The notes under the pieces: model-generated
What the model was told of the DNA's origin: nothing
What the model saw: the letters and a program-made list of their open reading frames with translations, nothing else
Databases searched by the model: none
Assembly: GCF_017357385.1 (NCBI RefSeq)
Contig: NZ_CP071632.1
Location: forward strand, 1,245,501-1,309,500
Length of the DNA: 64,000 bases
Source: Rhizobium sp. NZLR1
Lineage (GTDB): Bacteria > Pseudomonadota > Alphaproteobacteria > Rhizobiales > Rhizobiaceae
Direction of reading: 5' to 3'
Program-made: the position numbers and the translations under genes
Part shown: positions 54,326 through 63,443 of the stretch, piece by piece
How positions within the stretch are numbered: position 1 is the first letter of the stretch
How the letters are laid out: every line of letters starts with the position of its first letter

Positions 54326-55750
54326 TCACGAAACGCGGTTGCGCTCGACGGTGAGCTGCGCATAAGGCGAGCCGCCGCCGGCCATCTCGGCCGACACTTT
54401 CTTCTCCCACTGGAAGCCTAAAACCGCGCCTTCTGTGGTTTCCTGGAAGATGTTGTCGGTGATGACGGCGGTGCCGGCGCCATCGGCGACCGAGACGGCG
54501 CATCCCACAGGCGCCTTGCGCACCACATTGCCGCTGACGACGACGTTGCGCAGATAGGGACCCCAGCCGATCTGCATTCCCCAGCGCGGCGCGCCTTCGA
54601 TCACATTGCCTGAGATCAGCGTATCGGCCTCCGCCGCGATGCCGATGCCGAAACCGACCTCGTGCTGGTAGGGCCCTTTCAGCGTCAAGTTGCGCACGAC
54701 ATTGCCGGTCACGCTCGCCAGCCTGCCGCCCTCGTCGAAATTGGCGATCGAGATGCCGTTCGCTGCTCCGTCGATCATGTTGGCGGAAACGACGGCGCCC
54801 TCGAAGGCGAATTCCACATAGATCGCCGTCTCGCCGGATCGCCGGCACTGGTTGCTGCTGATCTGGATGTCCGATGCCGAATTTGCGCGGATCGCCGTGA
54901 AGGCGCAGTCGGAGATATGGTTGTTCACCACCATCACCCCGTCGGCACGGAAGATATTGATGCCGTTGCCGTTTTCGCCGGTGCCGCCGTCATTGGCGCG
55001 GATGTTGGAGATGCGGTTGCCGGAAACGACTGTGCCGTCCTCCGCCTTCTTCCAGCGATGCACCAGGATGCCGCCATTGCCGCAATCGGAGATCGTGTTG
55101 CCGGTGACCGAAAGATTGGCGGAATCGACCGCATAAAGCCCGGATTGCCCGGCACCGGAAATACGGCTGCGCTCGATCCGCCCGCCGCAGCGCTCCAACT
55201 GCAGCCCGTGTTTGCGGCTGCCGCCGATCTCGCAATTGTCGATCAGCAGTTCGTCGACGCCGGTAAATTGCAGCAGACCGCCGGCGTGGTCGGCGAGCGA
55301 GCGATTGCCGCCGTCGATGACGAGATTGGAAAGCTCGATGCGGCGCACGTTCTCGGCCGAAAACAGCTGGCCTTCGCCGGTGTAGACGATCCGCGAGGCG
55401 CCGGGCACGCCCGATATGCGTGTATTGTCGGGCAGGGTCAGATTGGAGATCCGGTAGGTGCCGGGCGGCAGGAAGACCGGCACGTTTTCGCGCGCCGCCT
55501 GTTTGATCATCTGCTCAAGGTTGCGGTTTTTGCGGTCGCCGCTTTCGGGAATGGCGCGATATTCCGCTGCGTCGATCGTCCCGCGCAAATTGGGCTCGGC
55601 GGCCGCCGTCCGCGGCGAGGCCAGCGCACGCGATGCCCCGCCCGCAATCGCCGAGGCGGCGAGAAGGAGCAGCATGTCGCGGCGTGAAGGCATCCCGGGC
55701 TCCCTGATCATGGCGTGTTCATTCATTGGCATGTCCATAGCAGGAAACAT
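54326..55750 (-). CDS. Tat-exported parallel beta-helix repeat protein (TIGR03808-like)
   Basis: 474 residues. The signal has a twin arginine, PSRRDMLLLLAASAIAGGAS, ending near ALASPRT. The rest shows the regular 20-25-residue rungs of a right-handed parallel beta-helix: LPDNTRISGVPGASRIVYTG, NCEIGGSRKHGLQLERCGGR, SGNRISNIRANDGG, NNHISDCAFTAIRANSASDI, SGNVIEGAPRWGMQIGWG. The length and form match a rhizobial family described as twin-arginine-translocated repeat proteins. A polysaccharide-binding or lyase-like role is possible but no catalytic site is evident. Divergent from a c-di-GMP gene. Confidence 0.82.
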   Translation of the reverse strand: MFPAMDMPMNEHAMIREPGMPSRRDMLLLLAASAIAGGASRALASPRTAAAEPNLRGTIDAAEYRAIPESGDRKNRNLEQMIKQAARENVPVFLPPGTYRISNLTLPDNTRISGVPGASRIVYTGEGQLFSAENVRRIELSNLVIDGGNRSLADHAGGLLQFTGVDELLIDNCEIGGSRKHGLQLERCGGRIERSRISGAGQSGLYAVDSANLSVTGNTISDCGNGGILVHRWKKAEDGTVVSGNRISNIRANDGGTGENGNGINIFRADGVMVVNNHISDCAFTAIRANSASDIQISSNQCRRSGETAIYVEFAFEGAVVSANMIDGAANGISIANFDEGGRLASVTGNVVRNLTLKGPYQHEVGFGIGIAAEADTLISGNVIEGAPRWGMQIGWGPYLRNVVVSGNVVRKAPVGCAVSVADGAGTAVITDNIFQETTEGAVLGFQWEKKVSAEMAGGGSPYAQLTVERNRVS

Positions 55751-55953
55751 GCCAGGGGGCCTGTCTCTTTCTGGGGCAGGCGGCCGGATTTGCGGTTATG
55801 GCGATCGGCAACGGCAGGATATCACCGCGGATTTTGTCGTCTTGTTCACCCTTTCATTTAAGCAAGCCGAAGGGAATGGGGACTACTTTGAAGGGAATTT
55901 TTCGGGTGACGATGCGGGGTGTGGGCCTTCGGCCCACCGGGGAGAATGGCGGC

Positions 55954-58251
55954 ATGCACGAACCGAGTGCCAGACGATGGGAATCGACCGATGCCCTGTC
56001 GGCCGAAACGCGGCGCGTCGTCGCCGCGACGGAGGCGATGATGGCCTCGACTGCCCATCACCTCTCCGAAGGCATCGAGAACCTGCGCCTCAAGGCAATC
56101 GTCCACGAACTTCCGGATTTCCTCTACGTCAAGGATCGTGACGGCCGCTTCGTCTTCGCCAATGCCGTCACCGCCAGCAGCCTCGGCCTCGAGAGCGCTG
56201 ATCTGCTCACCGGCAAGCGTGATTTCGACCTGTTCGATTTCGAGACGGCTCGCCGCCATTTCGATATCGAGCAGCAGATCATGGCGACGGGACAAGCCTC
56301 TATCGACATGGAGGAAAGCTACGTCCTGCCCGGCGGCAAAAGGCCGATATGCCGGCTGACCTCGAAGATACCGCTGCGCAACGACCGCGGCGAGATCGTC
56401 GGCCTGATCGGCGTCTCCCGTGATATCACCGAACGCAAGCTTCAGGAGGATCTCCATCGCGGCCAGGCGAAACTGCTCGAAATGATCGCCCGCAACGAGC
56501 CGTTGCCGATGATCCTCGAGGCGCTGGTCCTGATGATCGAGGAGCAACTGACGGATATCGATGGCTCGGTGCTGCTGCTCGACAGCGAGGGCACCAGGCT
56601 TTACCACGGCGCGGCGCCCAACCTGCCCGGCGGCTACAGCCGGCTCATCGATGGTGTCACGATCGGTCCTAAGGTCGGCTCCTGCGGCACCGCCGCCTGG
56701 CGCGGCCAAGCCGTGATCGTCGATGACGTGATGAGCGATCCGCTGTGGGAGGATTTCCGCGCCTTGATTGCCCCCTTCGGCTTCCGCTCCTGCTGGTCGA
56801 CGCCGATCGCCACCGCGCAGAATAACGTGCTCGGCACTTTCGCGCTCTATTCCAGACAAGTCCGCCGTCCCACAGAGCACGAGATGAAGCTGGTGGCGCT
56901 CGCCACCCACATTGCCGGCATTGCCATCGAGCGCAAGCGTGTCGATGACCGCATCCACTTCATGGCCCATCACGACGATCTCACCGGCCTGCCGAACCGC
57001 GCCTTCCTGAAGGAACGGCTGGCGAATATTCTCGACCAGGCCCGGCGCAACAACCGCAAGGTCACCGTCGCCTATATCGATCTCGACAATTTCAAGGATA
57101 TCAATGACGGCCGCGGCCACGCCGCCGGCGACGAGGTGCTGAAGGAAACCGCCGCCCGCATGGCCAACAGCGTCAGGGCATCCGATATGGTGGTGCGCCT
57201 CGGCGGCGACGAATTCCTCGTGGTGCTCGTCCATCAGTCGAGCCACGATGCCGGCATCACCCGCCGTCTGCGCGAGTTGCAGAAGGCCATCAACCGGCCG
57301 ATCCGCAGCTACGGCGGCGAGATCACCGTCACTTCGAGCATCGGCGTCGCCGCCTTTCCCTTCGATGGCGCAACCTCGGAAGTGCTTCTCGCCAATGCCG
57401 ACCGCGCCATGTACCGCGCCAAGGAACTCGGCCGCAACACATTGCAGCACCACGATGGCGGCAGTGCGCCGGTCGGAATGCCGCTCGGCGAGCAGGAGGA
57501 ATTGCACCAGGCGATCACCGGCGACCAGCTTTTCCTGCAATACCAGCCGCAGGTCGATGTCGCCACCGGCCGCATCACCGGCATCGAGGCGCTGGTGCGC
57601 TGGAACCATCCGGCCAAGGGCAGGGTGCCGCCGGTCAATTTCATCCCGCTTGCCGAAGAAACCGGCCTCATCGTTCCCCTCGGTCTGTGGGTGCTGAACG
57701 AGGCCTGCCGCCAAGCGCGCCAATGGCAGGATATGGGCCTGACGCCGCTGACGATCGCCGTCAACGTCTCCACCAAACAATTCGCCGATCCGGATTTTGC
57801 CACTCACGTCGCCGAGGCGCTGGAGCGCCACCGCCTGCAATCGCGCTGGCTGGAACTGGAGGTCACCGAAAGCGTGGTAATGCAGGATGCCGACCGCGCG
57901 CTCGCCATGATGGAATCGCTGCGGGCGCTTGGCGTGCGCCTGTCGATCGACGATTTCGGCTCCGGCTATTCCAGCCTGGCGGCACTGAAGACCTTCCCCT
58001 TCGACCGCCTGAAGATGGACCGTTCGCTGGTCGAAGCCCTGCCGGGCGACAAAACAGCCGTCGCCATCGCCTCGGCGGTGATTTCGCTGGCGCAGACGCT
58101 GAAGCTTTCGGTTCTCGCCGAAGGCGTCGAGACCGACGCTCAGATGGAGTTCCTGCGGCACGCGCGCTGTGAGGAGGCGCAAGGCTACCGCTTCTCCAAG
58201 CCGGTTTCGCCGGAAGAGATTCCGGCATTACTGCGGGCGCGGGACCTCTGA
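55954..58251 (+). CDS. PAS-GAF-GGDEF-EAL cyclic-di-GMP enzyme
   Basis: 765 residues from the ATG at 55954, with GGAG about 9 bases upstream; longer starts at 55798, 55876 and 55912 are possible. Order: PAS (PDFLYVKDRDGRFVFANAVT), GAF (SRLIDGVTIGPKVGSCGTAA, FRSCWSTPIATAQNNVLGTF), GGDEF (DDLTGLPNRAFLKERLANIL, VVRLGGDEFLVVL) and EAL (ITGIEALVRWNHPAKG, SIDDFGSGYSSLAALKTF, VLAEGVETDAQ). Both catalytic motifs are intact, so it may make and break c-di-GMP under sensory control. The GAF domain has the Cys-containing pattern of sensory GAFs. Confidence 0.92.
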   Translation: MHEPSARRWESTDALSAETRRVVAATEAMMASTAHHLSEGIENLRLKAIVHELPDFLYVKDRDGRFVFANAVTASSLGLESADLLTGKRDFDLFDFETARRHFDIEQQIMATGQASIDMEESYVLPGGKRPICRLTSKIPLRNDRGEIVGLIGVSRDITERKLQEDLHRGQAKLLEMIARNEPLPMILEALVLMIEEQLTDIDGSVLLLDSEGTRLYHGAAPNLPGGYSRLIDGVTIGPKVGSCGTAAWRGQAVIVDDVMSDPLWEDFRALIAPFGFRSCWSTPIATAQNNVLGTFALYSRQVRRPTEHEMKLVALATHIAGIAIERKRVDDRIHFMAHHDDLTGLPNRAFLKERLANILDQARRNNRKVTVAYIDLDNFKDINDGRGHAAGDEVLKETAARMANSVRASDMVVRLGGDEFLVVLVHQSSHDAGITRRLRELQKAINRPIRSYGGEITVTSSIGVAAFPFDGATSEVLLANADRAMYRAKELGRNTLQHHDGGSAPVGMPLGEQEELHQAITGDQLFLQYQPQVDVATGRITGIEALVRWNHPAKGRVPPVNFIPLAEETGLIVPLGLWVLNEACRQARQWQDMGLTPLTIAVNVSTKQFADPDFATHVAEALERHRLQSRWLELEVTESVVMQDADRALAMMESLRALGVRLSIDDFGSGYSSLAALKTFPFDRLKMDRSLVEALPGDKTAVAIASAVISLAQTLKLSVLAEGVETDAQMEFLRHARCEEAQGYRFSKPVSPEEIPALLRARDL

Positions 58252-58287
58252 GACTTAATCTCACAAGCCTGCCAATCGCCTCGATTT

Positions 58288-59010
58288 CTAAACACGAATG
58301 ATATTGAGCCGCAGAGCGCTGACGACGGCCTGCGTTCTCGTCGTACATCCCAGCTTCTTGATGGCGCTGCCGATGTTATGGTTGACCGCATTCTCCGTGA
58401 GATCGAGAAGCTTTGCAATTTCATTGCCCTTCCTGCCGCCGGCGGTCAGCGTCAGGCAGTCCAGTTCGCCCCGCGTAAACTCGATGGGCTTGTGTTTCTC
58501 GTTCAATGTGAGTTGTGAAAGCCGGTCATAAATGAGTGTGGCGATAAACAGGAGCTTCGCCATTTCGATCATGTCGAAATTCCGTAGCCCCGAAATCGAC
58601 ATGGCGCCGCGTCCGCCCGCGGCATCGTGAACAGGAAAATAGGCACCTTTTCCCATGCCATACCGGTAGAACAGCTCGATGACCGTGGACTTCTTGCCCT
58701 CGCCACGATCGGTATTGATCGCTTCGACATCATAATTGAACGGGCTGGTCGATCTCAGCATTCGACGGATGACCGGACTGTCGATCATCAGATTATGGGC
58801 GTCATAATAATCCACCATTTCCGCCGGCCAGTTGGTAATGATTTTGGTTGCGCCTATTTCGACGAAGTCGACCGTGGGTAGCGTCATGATCAGGAAAGCA
58901 TTCATTCCAAGGTCCTGAGTGAGGCCCTTCATATATTTGAACACTTCGTAATGCGTGTTGAAGCCTGCCGCGACTTCCTCGATTCGATTAAATTCAGCCT
59001 CGAGCTTCAT
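58288..59010 (-). CDS. LuxR family regulator, solo type
   Basis: 240 residues from the ATG at 59010 (GGAGAAAG upstream); the frame is open to 59202. The autoinducer-binding-like domain has TNWPAEMVDYYDAHNLMIDS, where the Trp57 and Pro71 equivalents of LuxR are changed (Met and Ser) while Tyr61 and Asp70 remain. The C-terminal HTH reads ELDCLTLTAGGRKGNEIAKL, then LDLTENAVNHNIGSAIKKLG. No luxI gene is nearby. The altered pocket suggests another ligand or none. Confidence 0.85.
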   Translation of the reverse strand: MKLEAEFNRIEEVAAGFNTHYEVFKYMKGLTQDLGMNAFLIMTLPTVDFVEIGATKIITNWPAEMVDYYDAHNLMIDSPVIRRMLRSTSPFNYDVEAINTDRGEGKKSTVIELFYRYGMGKGAYFPVHDAAGGRGAMSISGLRNFDMIEMAKLLFIATLIYDRLSQLTLNEKHKPIEFTRGELDCLTLTAGGRKGNEIAKLLDLTENAVNHNIGSAIKKLGCTTRTQAVVSALRLNIIRV

Positions 59011-59495
59011 GTCTTTCTCCGATCCGCCGTTCGCATGCGGGATGGCCACTGGTGTACCCGCCGAAGCGCCTGTCTCGGAAGTCGATTCCATACGCTCGAA
59101 GGCCGATTCAACTTTGCCGCCGCGGAGGAAGAATCGAACGGCCGCCAGGTACCGGAACACAAGCATAAAGGGGCGGGTAATACTTAACAAAAAGTAAACC
59201 AATCCTCGGGCTTTTGGGGACAGGCCAAGGTGAAAAATCCCCAGCTTGACCTCCGAGATCCTCGCCGAGGGATATTCTACCGTCCTGGAGTCTCTCCAAT
59301 GGAGAAGTTTAAGTCATTGATTTAGATTTGTTAATTCCAACAAAAAGCTCCCGGCGCCAAGCGCTGTTTTGCCGAGCAGTTCGGTTAATGGGTGCTTAAT
59401 GAATTTAGCGGATTTTATTTTCAGGTTGCTCGTCCAGCACAAGCCCGTGATGGGTCGCGCCAATCATTCGTTCAGACCTGAGTAGGGGGAACAGC
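59011..59495. other. Intergenic region between LuxR and chemoreceptor genes
   Basis: 485 bases, AT-rich in the right part (about 59310-59420). No gene, promoter boxes or strong hairpin identified. Confidence 0.4.
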
Positions 59496-61286
59496 ATGAA
59501 GAAAATAGCGTTTGGTTTCGGATCTGATGCCAAGGCAATATTGGCGGCAATGAGCAGGTCACAGGCCATCATCGAGTTCGACCTCACCGGCAAGATTCTA
59601 ACCGCCAATGCTAATTTCTGTGCCGCGCTCGGCTACAAGTTGTCTGAGATTGTCGGCCAACACCACAAGATATTCGTCGAGCCGGCGGACGCCGCGTCGG
59701 CCGACTATCGCGAGTTCTGGGCGAAGCTCGGCCGAGGCGAGTACGATCAGCGCCAGTACAAGCGCATCGGCAAGGGGGGCAAGGAAATTTGGATTGAGGC
59801 TTCCTATAACCCCGTCTTCAGCGGCGAAAAACCATACAAGGTCGTGAAATTCGCGACCGACATCACGAAGCAGAAGCTGCAAAGTGCTGAAGACGCCGGC
59901 AAATTGAACGCACTTTCGCGCGTCCAGGCGGTTATCGAGTTCACACCGAAGGGCGAGATTCTGTCGGCGAACGAGAATTTCTTGTCGGCTCTCGGCTATC
60001 AGATTGCGGAGATCACCGGTCGCCACCATTCCATGTTTTGCGAAAATGCTCACGTCAACAGTGACGAATATCGGCGGTTCTGGGAGCGTCTGTCGGGTGG
60101 GGAGTTCGTCGCGGATGAGTTTCTGCGCATAGGCAAGGGCGGAAAAAGGATCTATATCCAGGCCTCCTACAATCCGATTTTCGACATGAACGGCAGGGTA
60201 TTCAAGGTTGTCAAGTTCGCGACCGACGTCACTGCCCGCGTGAACAATGTCGATCAGCTGGCAGGATCGTTGATGGCCCTGTCTGGCGGAGATTTGACCC
60301 AGGAAGTCGCAACACCGTTCATTCCCACACTGGAGAAACTCCGGACCGACTTCAACGCTGCGGCTACCAAGCTCCGCGAAGCGATGCAGGTCGTCGCCCA
60401 AAATGCAACGGGTATCGCTGCCGGAGCCCAGCAAATTCGTTCCGCGTCGGACGATTTGTCAAAGCGCACGGAACAGCAAGCCGCTTCGGTCGAGGAAACC
60501 GCAGCTGCGCTTGAAGAGATCACCACAACGGTTTCCGATTCCAGCAGCCGCGCCCAGGAAGCCGGCCAGCTGGTGCGAAGGACCCGCGAAAATGCCGAGC
60601 GCTCCGGAGCGGTGGTCCGCAGCGCGGTCGAGGCGATGGGGAAGATCGAAACATCGTCCGCGGAAATCGGCAATATCATCGGCGTCATCGACGAAATTGC
60701 GTTTCAGACCAATCTATTGGCGCTTAACGCAGGCGTCGAGGCGGCACGCGCCGGCGACGCCGGCAAAGGGTTTGCGGTCGTAGCGCAAGAAGTTCGCGAG
60801 CTTGCTCAGCGATCAGCCAAAGCGGCAAAAGAGATCAAGGAGCTCATCATCGCATCCAACGAGCATGTGAAGAGCGGGGTGACCCTCGTTGGCGAAACCG
60901 GCAAGGCCTTGGAGGAAATTGTCGCCCAGGTTCAGCAGGTCAACGGCAATGTTCTCGCGATCGTCGAAAGCTCGAAGGAGCAGGCGACGGGATTGAAGGA
61001 AATCAACACCGCCGTAAACACCATGGACCAGGGTACGCAGCAGAATGCAGCCATGGTCGAGGAATCGACGGCAGCCGCCCATAGTCTCGCCAGAGAGGCT
61101 GACGCGCTCTTCCAGCTGTTAGGGCAGTTCAACATCGGCGGCCTGGCCTCACGACAACCACGCCCCGTTGTGGCAACTCCAGCTTCCAAGCCCGTCGCAT
61201 CGCCACCGCGCGCAATGGCTGCGAAGGTGAGCGCCGCCTTCCATGGCAATGCGGCAATTGCCGGCGGCGACTGGCAGGAGTTCTGA
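59496..61286 (+). CDS. Soluble methyl-accepting chemotaxis protein with two PAS domains
   Basis: 596 residues, GGGGGAA before the ATG. No membrane segment. PAS1 (about 25-125: IIEFDLTGKILTANANFCAA, YKRIGKGGKEIWIEASYNPV) and PAS2 (about 147-247) are close relatives. A HAMP-like linker follows (MALSGGDLTQEVATPF). The signalling hairpin tip, EIAFQTNLLALNAGVEAARA, is near residue 400, and the C-terminus ends in GDWQEF, a CheR-binding pentapeptide-like motif (xWxxF). Such cytoplasmic receptors sense internal redox or metabolic state. Several paralogs exist in rhizobia. Confidence 0.92.
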   Translation: MKKIAFGFGSDAKAILAAMSRSQAIIEFDLTGKILTANANFCAALGYKLSEIVGQHHKIFVEPADAASADYREFWAKLGRGEYDQRQYKRIGKGGKEIWIEASYNPVFSGEKPYKVVKFATDITKQKLQSAEDAGKLNALSRVQAVIEFTPKGEILSANENFLSALGYQIAEITGRHHSMFCENAHVNSDEYRRFWERLSGGEFVADEFLRIGKGGKRIYIQASYNPIFDMNGRVFKVVKFATDVTARVNNVDQLAGSLMALSGGDLTQEVATPFIPTLEKLRTDFNAAATKLREAMQVVAQNATGIAAGAQQIRSASDDLSKRTEQQAASVEETAAALEEITTTVSDSSSRAQEAGQLVRRTRENAERSGAVVRSAVEAMGKIETSSAEIGNIIGVIDEIAFQTNLLALNAGVEAARAGDAGKGFAVVAQEVRELAQRSAKAAKEIKELIIASNEHVKSGVTLVGETGKALEEIVAQVQQVNGNVLAIVESSKEQATGLKEINTAVNTMDQGTQQNAAMVEESTAAAHSLAREADALFQLLGQFNIGGLASRQPRPVVATPASKPVASPPRAMAAKVSAAFHGNAAIAGGDWQEF

Positions 61287-61305
61287 GACCGGGCGCGGCG
61301 GTTCC

Positions 61306-62298
61306 TCATTTCATAGCCTTGCCGATCGCTTCGATCTCGTTCGTCCAGATGCCTGCCGCATAATTCTGCGGCAGGCGCGCCAGGAGCGCGGGGTCGTCGA
61401 TGCCGGCGGAAAAATCGCTACCGCGATAGGGGCCGAGCACGAAGACCTCAGTTCCGGCATCCTGCATCCGGTTGAGAAAACGGTCCGGCCAGCCCCAGAG
61501 CCATGGCGCAATATTGATCGGCACCAGCATCATGGCGTGTCTGCAGGCATCCGGCAGCAAGCCGGTCCAGCCATAGCCGATGTAGCCGGTAAGGCAGGTC
61601 TTCAGGCTCTTGCGCGAGGCGGTCTTGAGATCGGGCACGAGCCGGCGCAGGACATCGATCGGCTCGTCGCCGCCATAAACGATGATCTTAGCCCGTCGCT
61701 CAGTGGAAAGCCCGTTCAGCACGGCTGCGAGCTTTTCACCCTCGGATGGATCACGGCTCTTGACGTTGATGAGGAAGCGCCGATCGGGAAAAGTCGAAAG
61801 CACCTCGGCAAGCGTCGGCATCATGCCGATGCCGCGGCCGCGAAACGGAAACGTCTGGCCGCCATCGGCGGTATAGCCGTAGCCAATGTCGAGCTTTCGC
61901 ATCTCCGCCATCGAATGCTCGCGCGTGACGCCGCGGCCGTCGGTGCGGCAGTCGAGCGTCCAGTCGTGAAAGACGGCGAAAGCGCCGTCCGTCGTCGGAT
62001 GCACGTCGATCTCGACAATATCGGCGCCGGCAGCAAAGCCTGCCTGCATCGAGCGGATGGTGTTTTCGAGGTAATCATGTTTCGGCGGCAGCATGCGGCT
62101 CGCCGTGCAGGTATCGTTCTTCAGATCGGTCTCGTCGAACCGCTGGGCAATGCCGCGATGGGCGAGTAGTTCAGGCTTTCCCGGACGCTGCTCCGCCAGA
62201 AGGCTGGTATTGTTGAGGTAGATGCCGGCCGCGGTCAGTGCGATTGCGCCGGCGCAATAGAAAAGCTTCCTGCCCAATGCCGCCCCTCCTGATTGCAC
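61306..62298 (-). CDS. Glycerophosphodiester phosphodiesterase family protein
   Basis: 330 residues with an N-terminal anchor or signal (LFYCAGAIALTAAGIYLN). The GDPD motifs are LLAHRGIAQRF, IVEIDVHPTTDGAFAVFHDW (Glu, Asp and His of the metal and catalytic site), and the late TEVFVLGPYRG segment. It hydrolyses glycerophosphodiesters from membrane lipids, so it is a lipid-recycling enzyme on the periplasmic side. The gap of 19 bases to the convergent chemoreceptor stop is tight. Confidence 0.88.
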   Translation of the reverse strand: MQSGGAALGRKLFYCAGAIALTAAGIYLNNTSLLAEQRPGKPELLAHRGIAQRFDETDLKNDTCTASRMLPPKHDYLENTIRSMQAGFAAGADIVEIDVHPTTDGAFAVFHDWTLDCRTDGRGVTREHSMAEMRKLDIGYGYTADGGQTFPFRGRGIGMMPTLAEVLSTFPDRRFLINVKSRDPSEGEKLAAVLNGLSTERRAKIIVYGGDEPIDVLRRLVPDLKTASRKSLKTCLTGYIGYGWTGLLPDACRHAMMLVPINIAPWLWGWPDRFLNRMQDAGTEVFVLGPYRGSDFSAGIDDPALLARLPQNYAAGIWTNEIEAIGKAMK

Positions 62299-62398
62299 CT
62301 AGAGATTCAACAGCTAGAAAGCGATTCTGGTTGTTCTTGGGCTCTTTTCCGGCTTTTCTATGCCAATGGCTTATATGCCGGAAAGGATTGTCATCGCG

Positions 62399-63229
62399 AT
62401 GGAACAACAGGACGACGAGCTCATCCATTTCGAAGCGCATGGCGCGGCCGCCTTGCCGCCGGCCGCCGTCGAAGGTCATGTTGGGCGGGACGGCGCCCGC
62501 ATCTGGTATGCGACCTATGGCGACGGCCCGCCGGTCATCCTGCTGCATGGCGGCCTCGGACATAGCGGCAACTGGGGCTACCAGGTCCCGGCGCTCCTCA
62601 GCAGCGGCCGCCGCGTTGTGCTGATCGACAGCCGCGGCCATGGAAGAAGCACCCGCGATTCCCGCCCCTATACCTATGAGTTGATGGCGGCGGACGTTCT
62701 CGCCGTCATGGACGATCTCTCTCTCGAAAGGGCGGCCTTCGTTGGCTGGAGCGATGGCGCCTGCATCGCTTTGATCCTCGCCATGACGGCGCCGTCGCGT
62801 GTCGAGGGCGTCTTCTTCTTCGCCTGCAACATGGATCCGAGCGGCACGCTGGAATTCGTCCCGACCCCGGTCATCGACCGCTGTTTCTGCAGGCATGCCA
62901 GGGATTATGCCGCATTGTCCGCGACGCCGGACGATTTTCAGCCCTTCGTCGAGGCGGTCAGCCTGATGATGCGGACGGAGCCGAATTATCAGGCTGCCGA
63001 TCTCGCCAGGGTCGACGTATCGGTCGCCATCGCCCTCGGCGAGCACGACGAATTCATCAAGCCCGAGCACGCCGAATATCTTGCCCGCGGCATTCCCAAC
63101 GCGCAGATGATCTATCTCACGGGCGTCAGCCATTTTGCGCCGCTGCAGCGGTCGGCGGAGTTCAACGCCGCGGTGTTGTCCTTCCTTGACGACATCGGCA
63201 CACAAAAAAATGAAGACTTGCGGCGTTGA
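62399..63229 (+). CDS. Alpha/beta hydrolase
   Basis: 276 residues from the ATG at 62399; starts at 62360 or 62375 are possible. PPVILLHGGLGHSGNWGYQV holds the oxyanion-hole HG, FVGWSDGACIALILAM the nucleophile elbow GWSDG, AIALGEHDEFI the Asp and TGVSHFAPLQ the His. This is a typical fold for esterases and lactonases. Substrate unknown. The first 35 residues are an extra acidic stretch. Confidence 0.88.
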   Translation: MEQQDDELIHFEAHGAAALPPAAVEGHVGRDGARIWYATYGDGPPVILLHGGLGHSGNWGYQVPALLSSGRRVVLIDSRGHGRSTRDSRPYTYELMAADVLAVMDDLSLERAAFVGWSDGACIALILAMTAPSRVEGVFFFACNMDPSGTLEFVPTPVIDRCFCRHARDYAALSATPDDFQPFVEAVSLMMRTEPNYQAADLARVDVSVAIALGEHDEFIKPEHAEYLARGIPNAQMIYLTGVSHFAPLQRSAEFNAAVLSFLDDIGTQKNEDLRR

Positions 63230-63345
63230 GCCGCGGCAGCGGAATTTCTTAAGAATTCGGTAACTTTTTCGTATCGGCAAACGTAGGATCCTCTGGGAAG
63301 GATTCGTTTGTCGTTCGTTCACGGAAACCTTCGGGCCGCCGCCCA

Positions 63346-63369
63346 CCCATGCGACTTCCTATGCATGGG
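63346..63369. repeat. Hairpin in the leader of the TPR gene
   Basis: CCCATGC and GCATGGG pair perfectly around a 10-base loop, 75 bases upstream of the ATG at 63444. It may be a leader structure or chance. Confidence 0.3.
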
Positions 63370-63443
63370 CGGATTGTGCGGTTCGATGGCCGGTGCTCGA
63401 TCCGCGGCTCCCCCGCTTGAATTGAGAAGGCCAGGGAGCCGGA

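Noticed and set aside
55858..58182. 774-codon open frame on the minus strand
   Set aside because: Antisense to the PAS-GAF-GGDEF-EAL gene; no domain.
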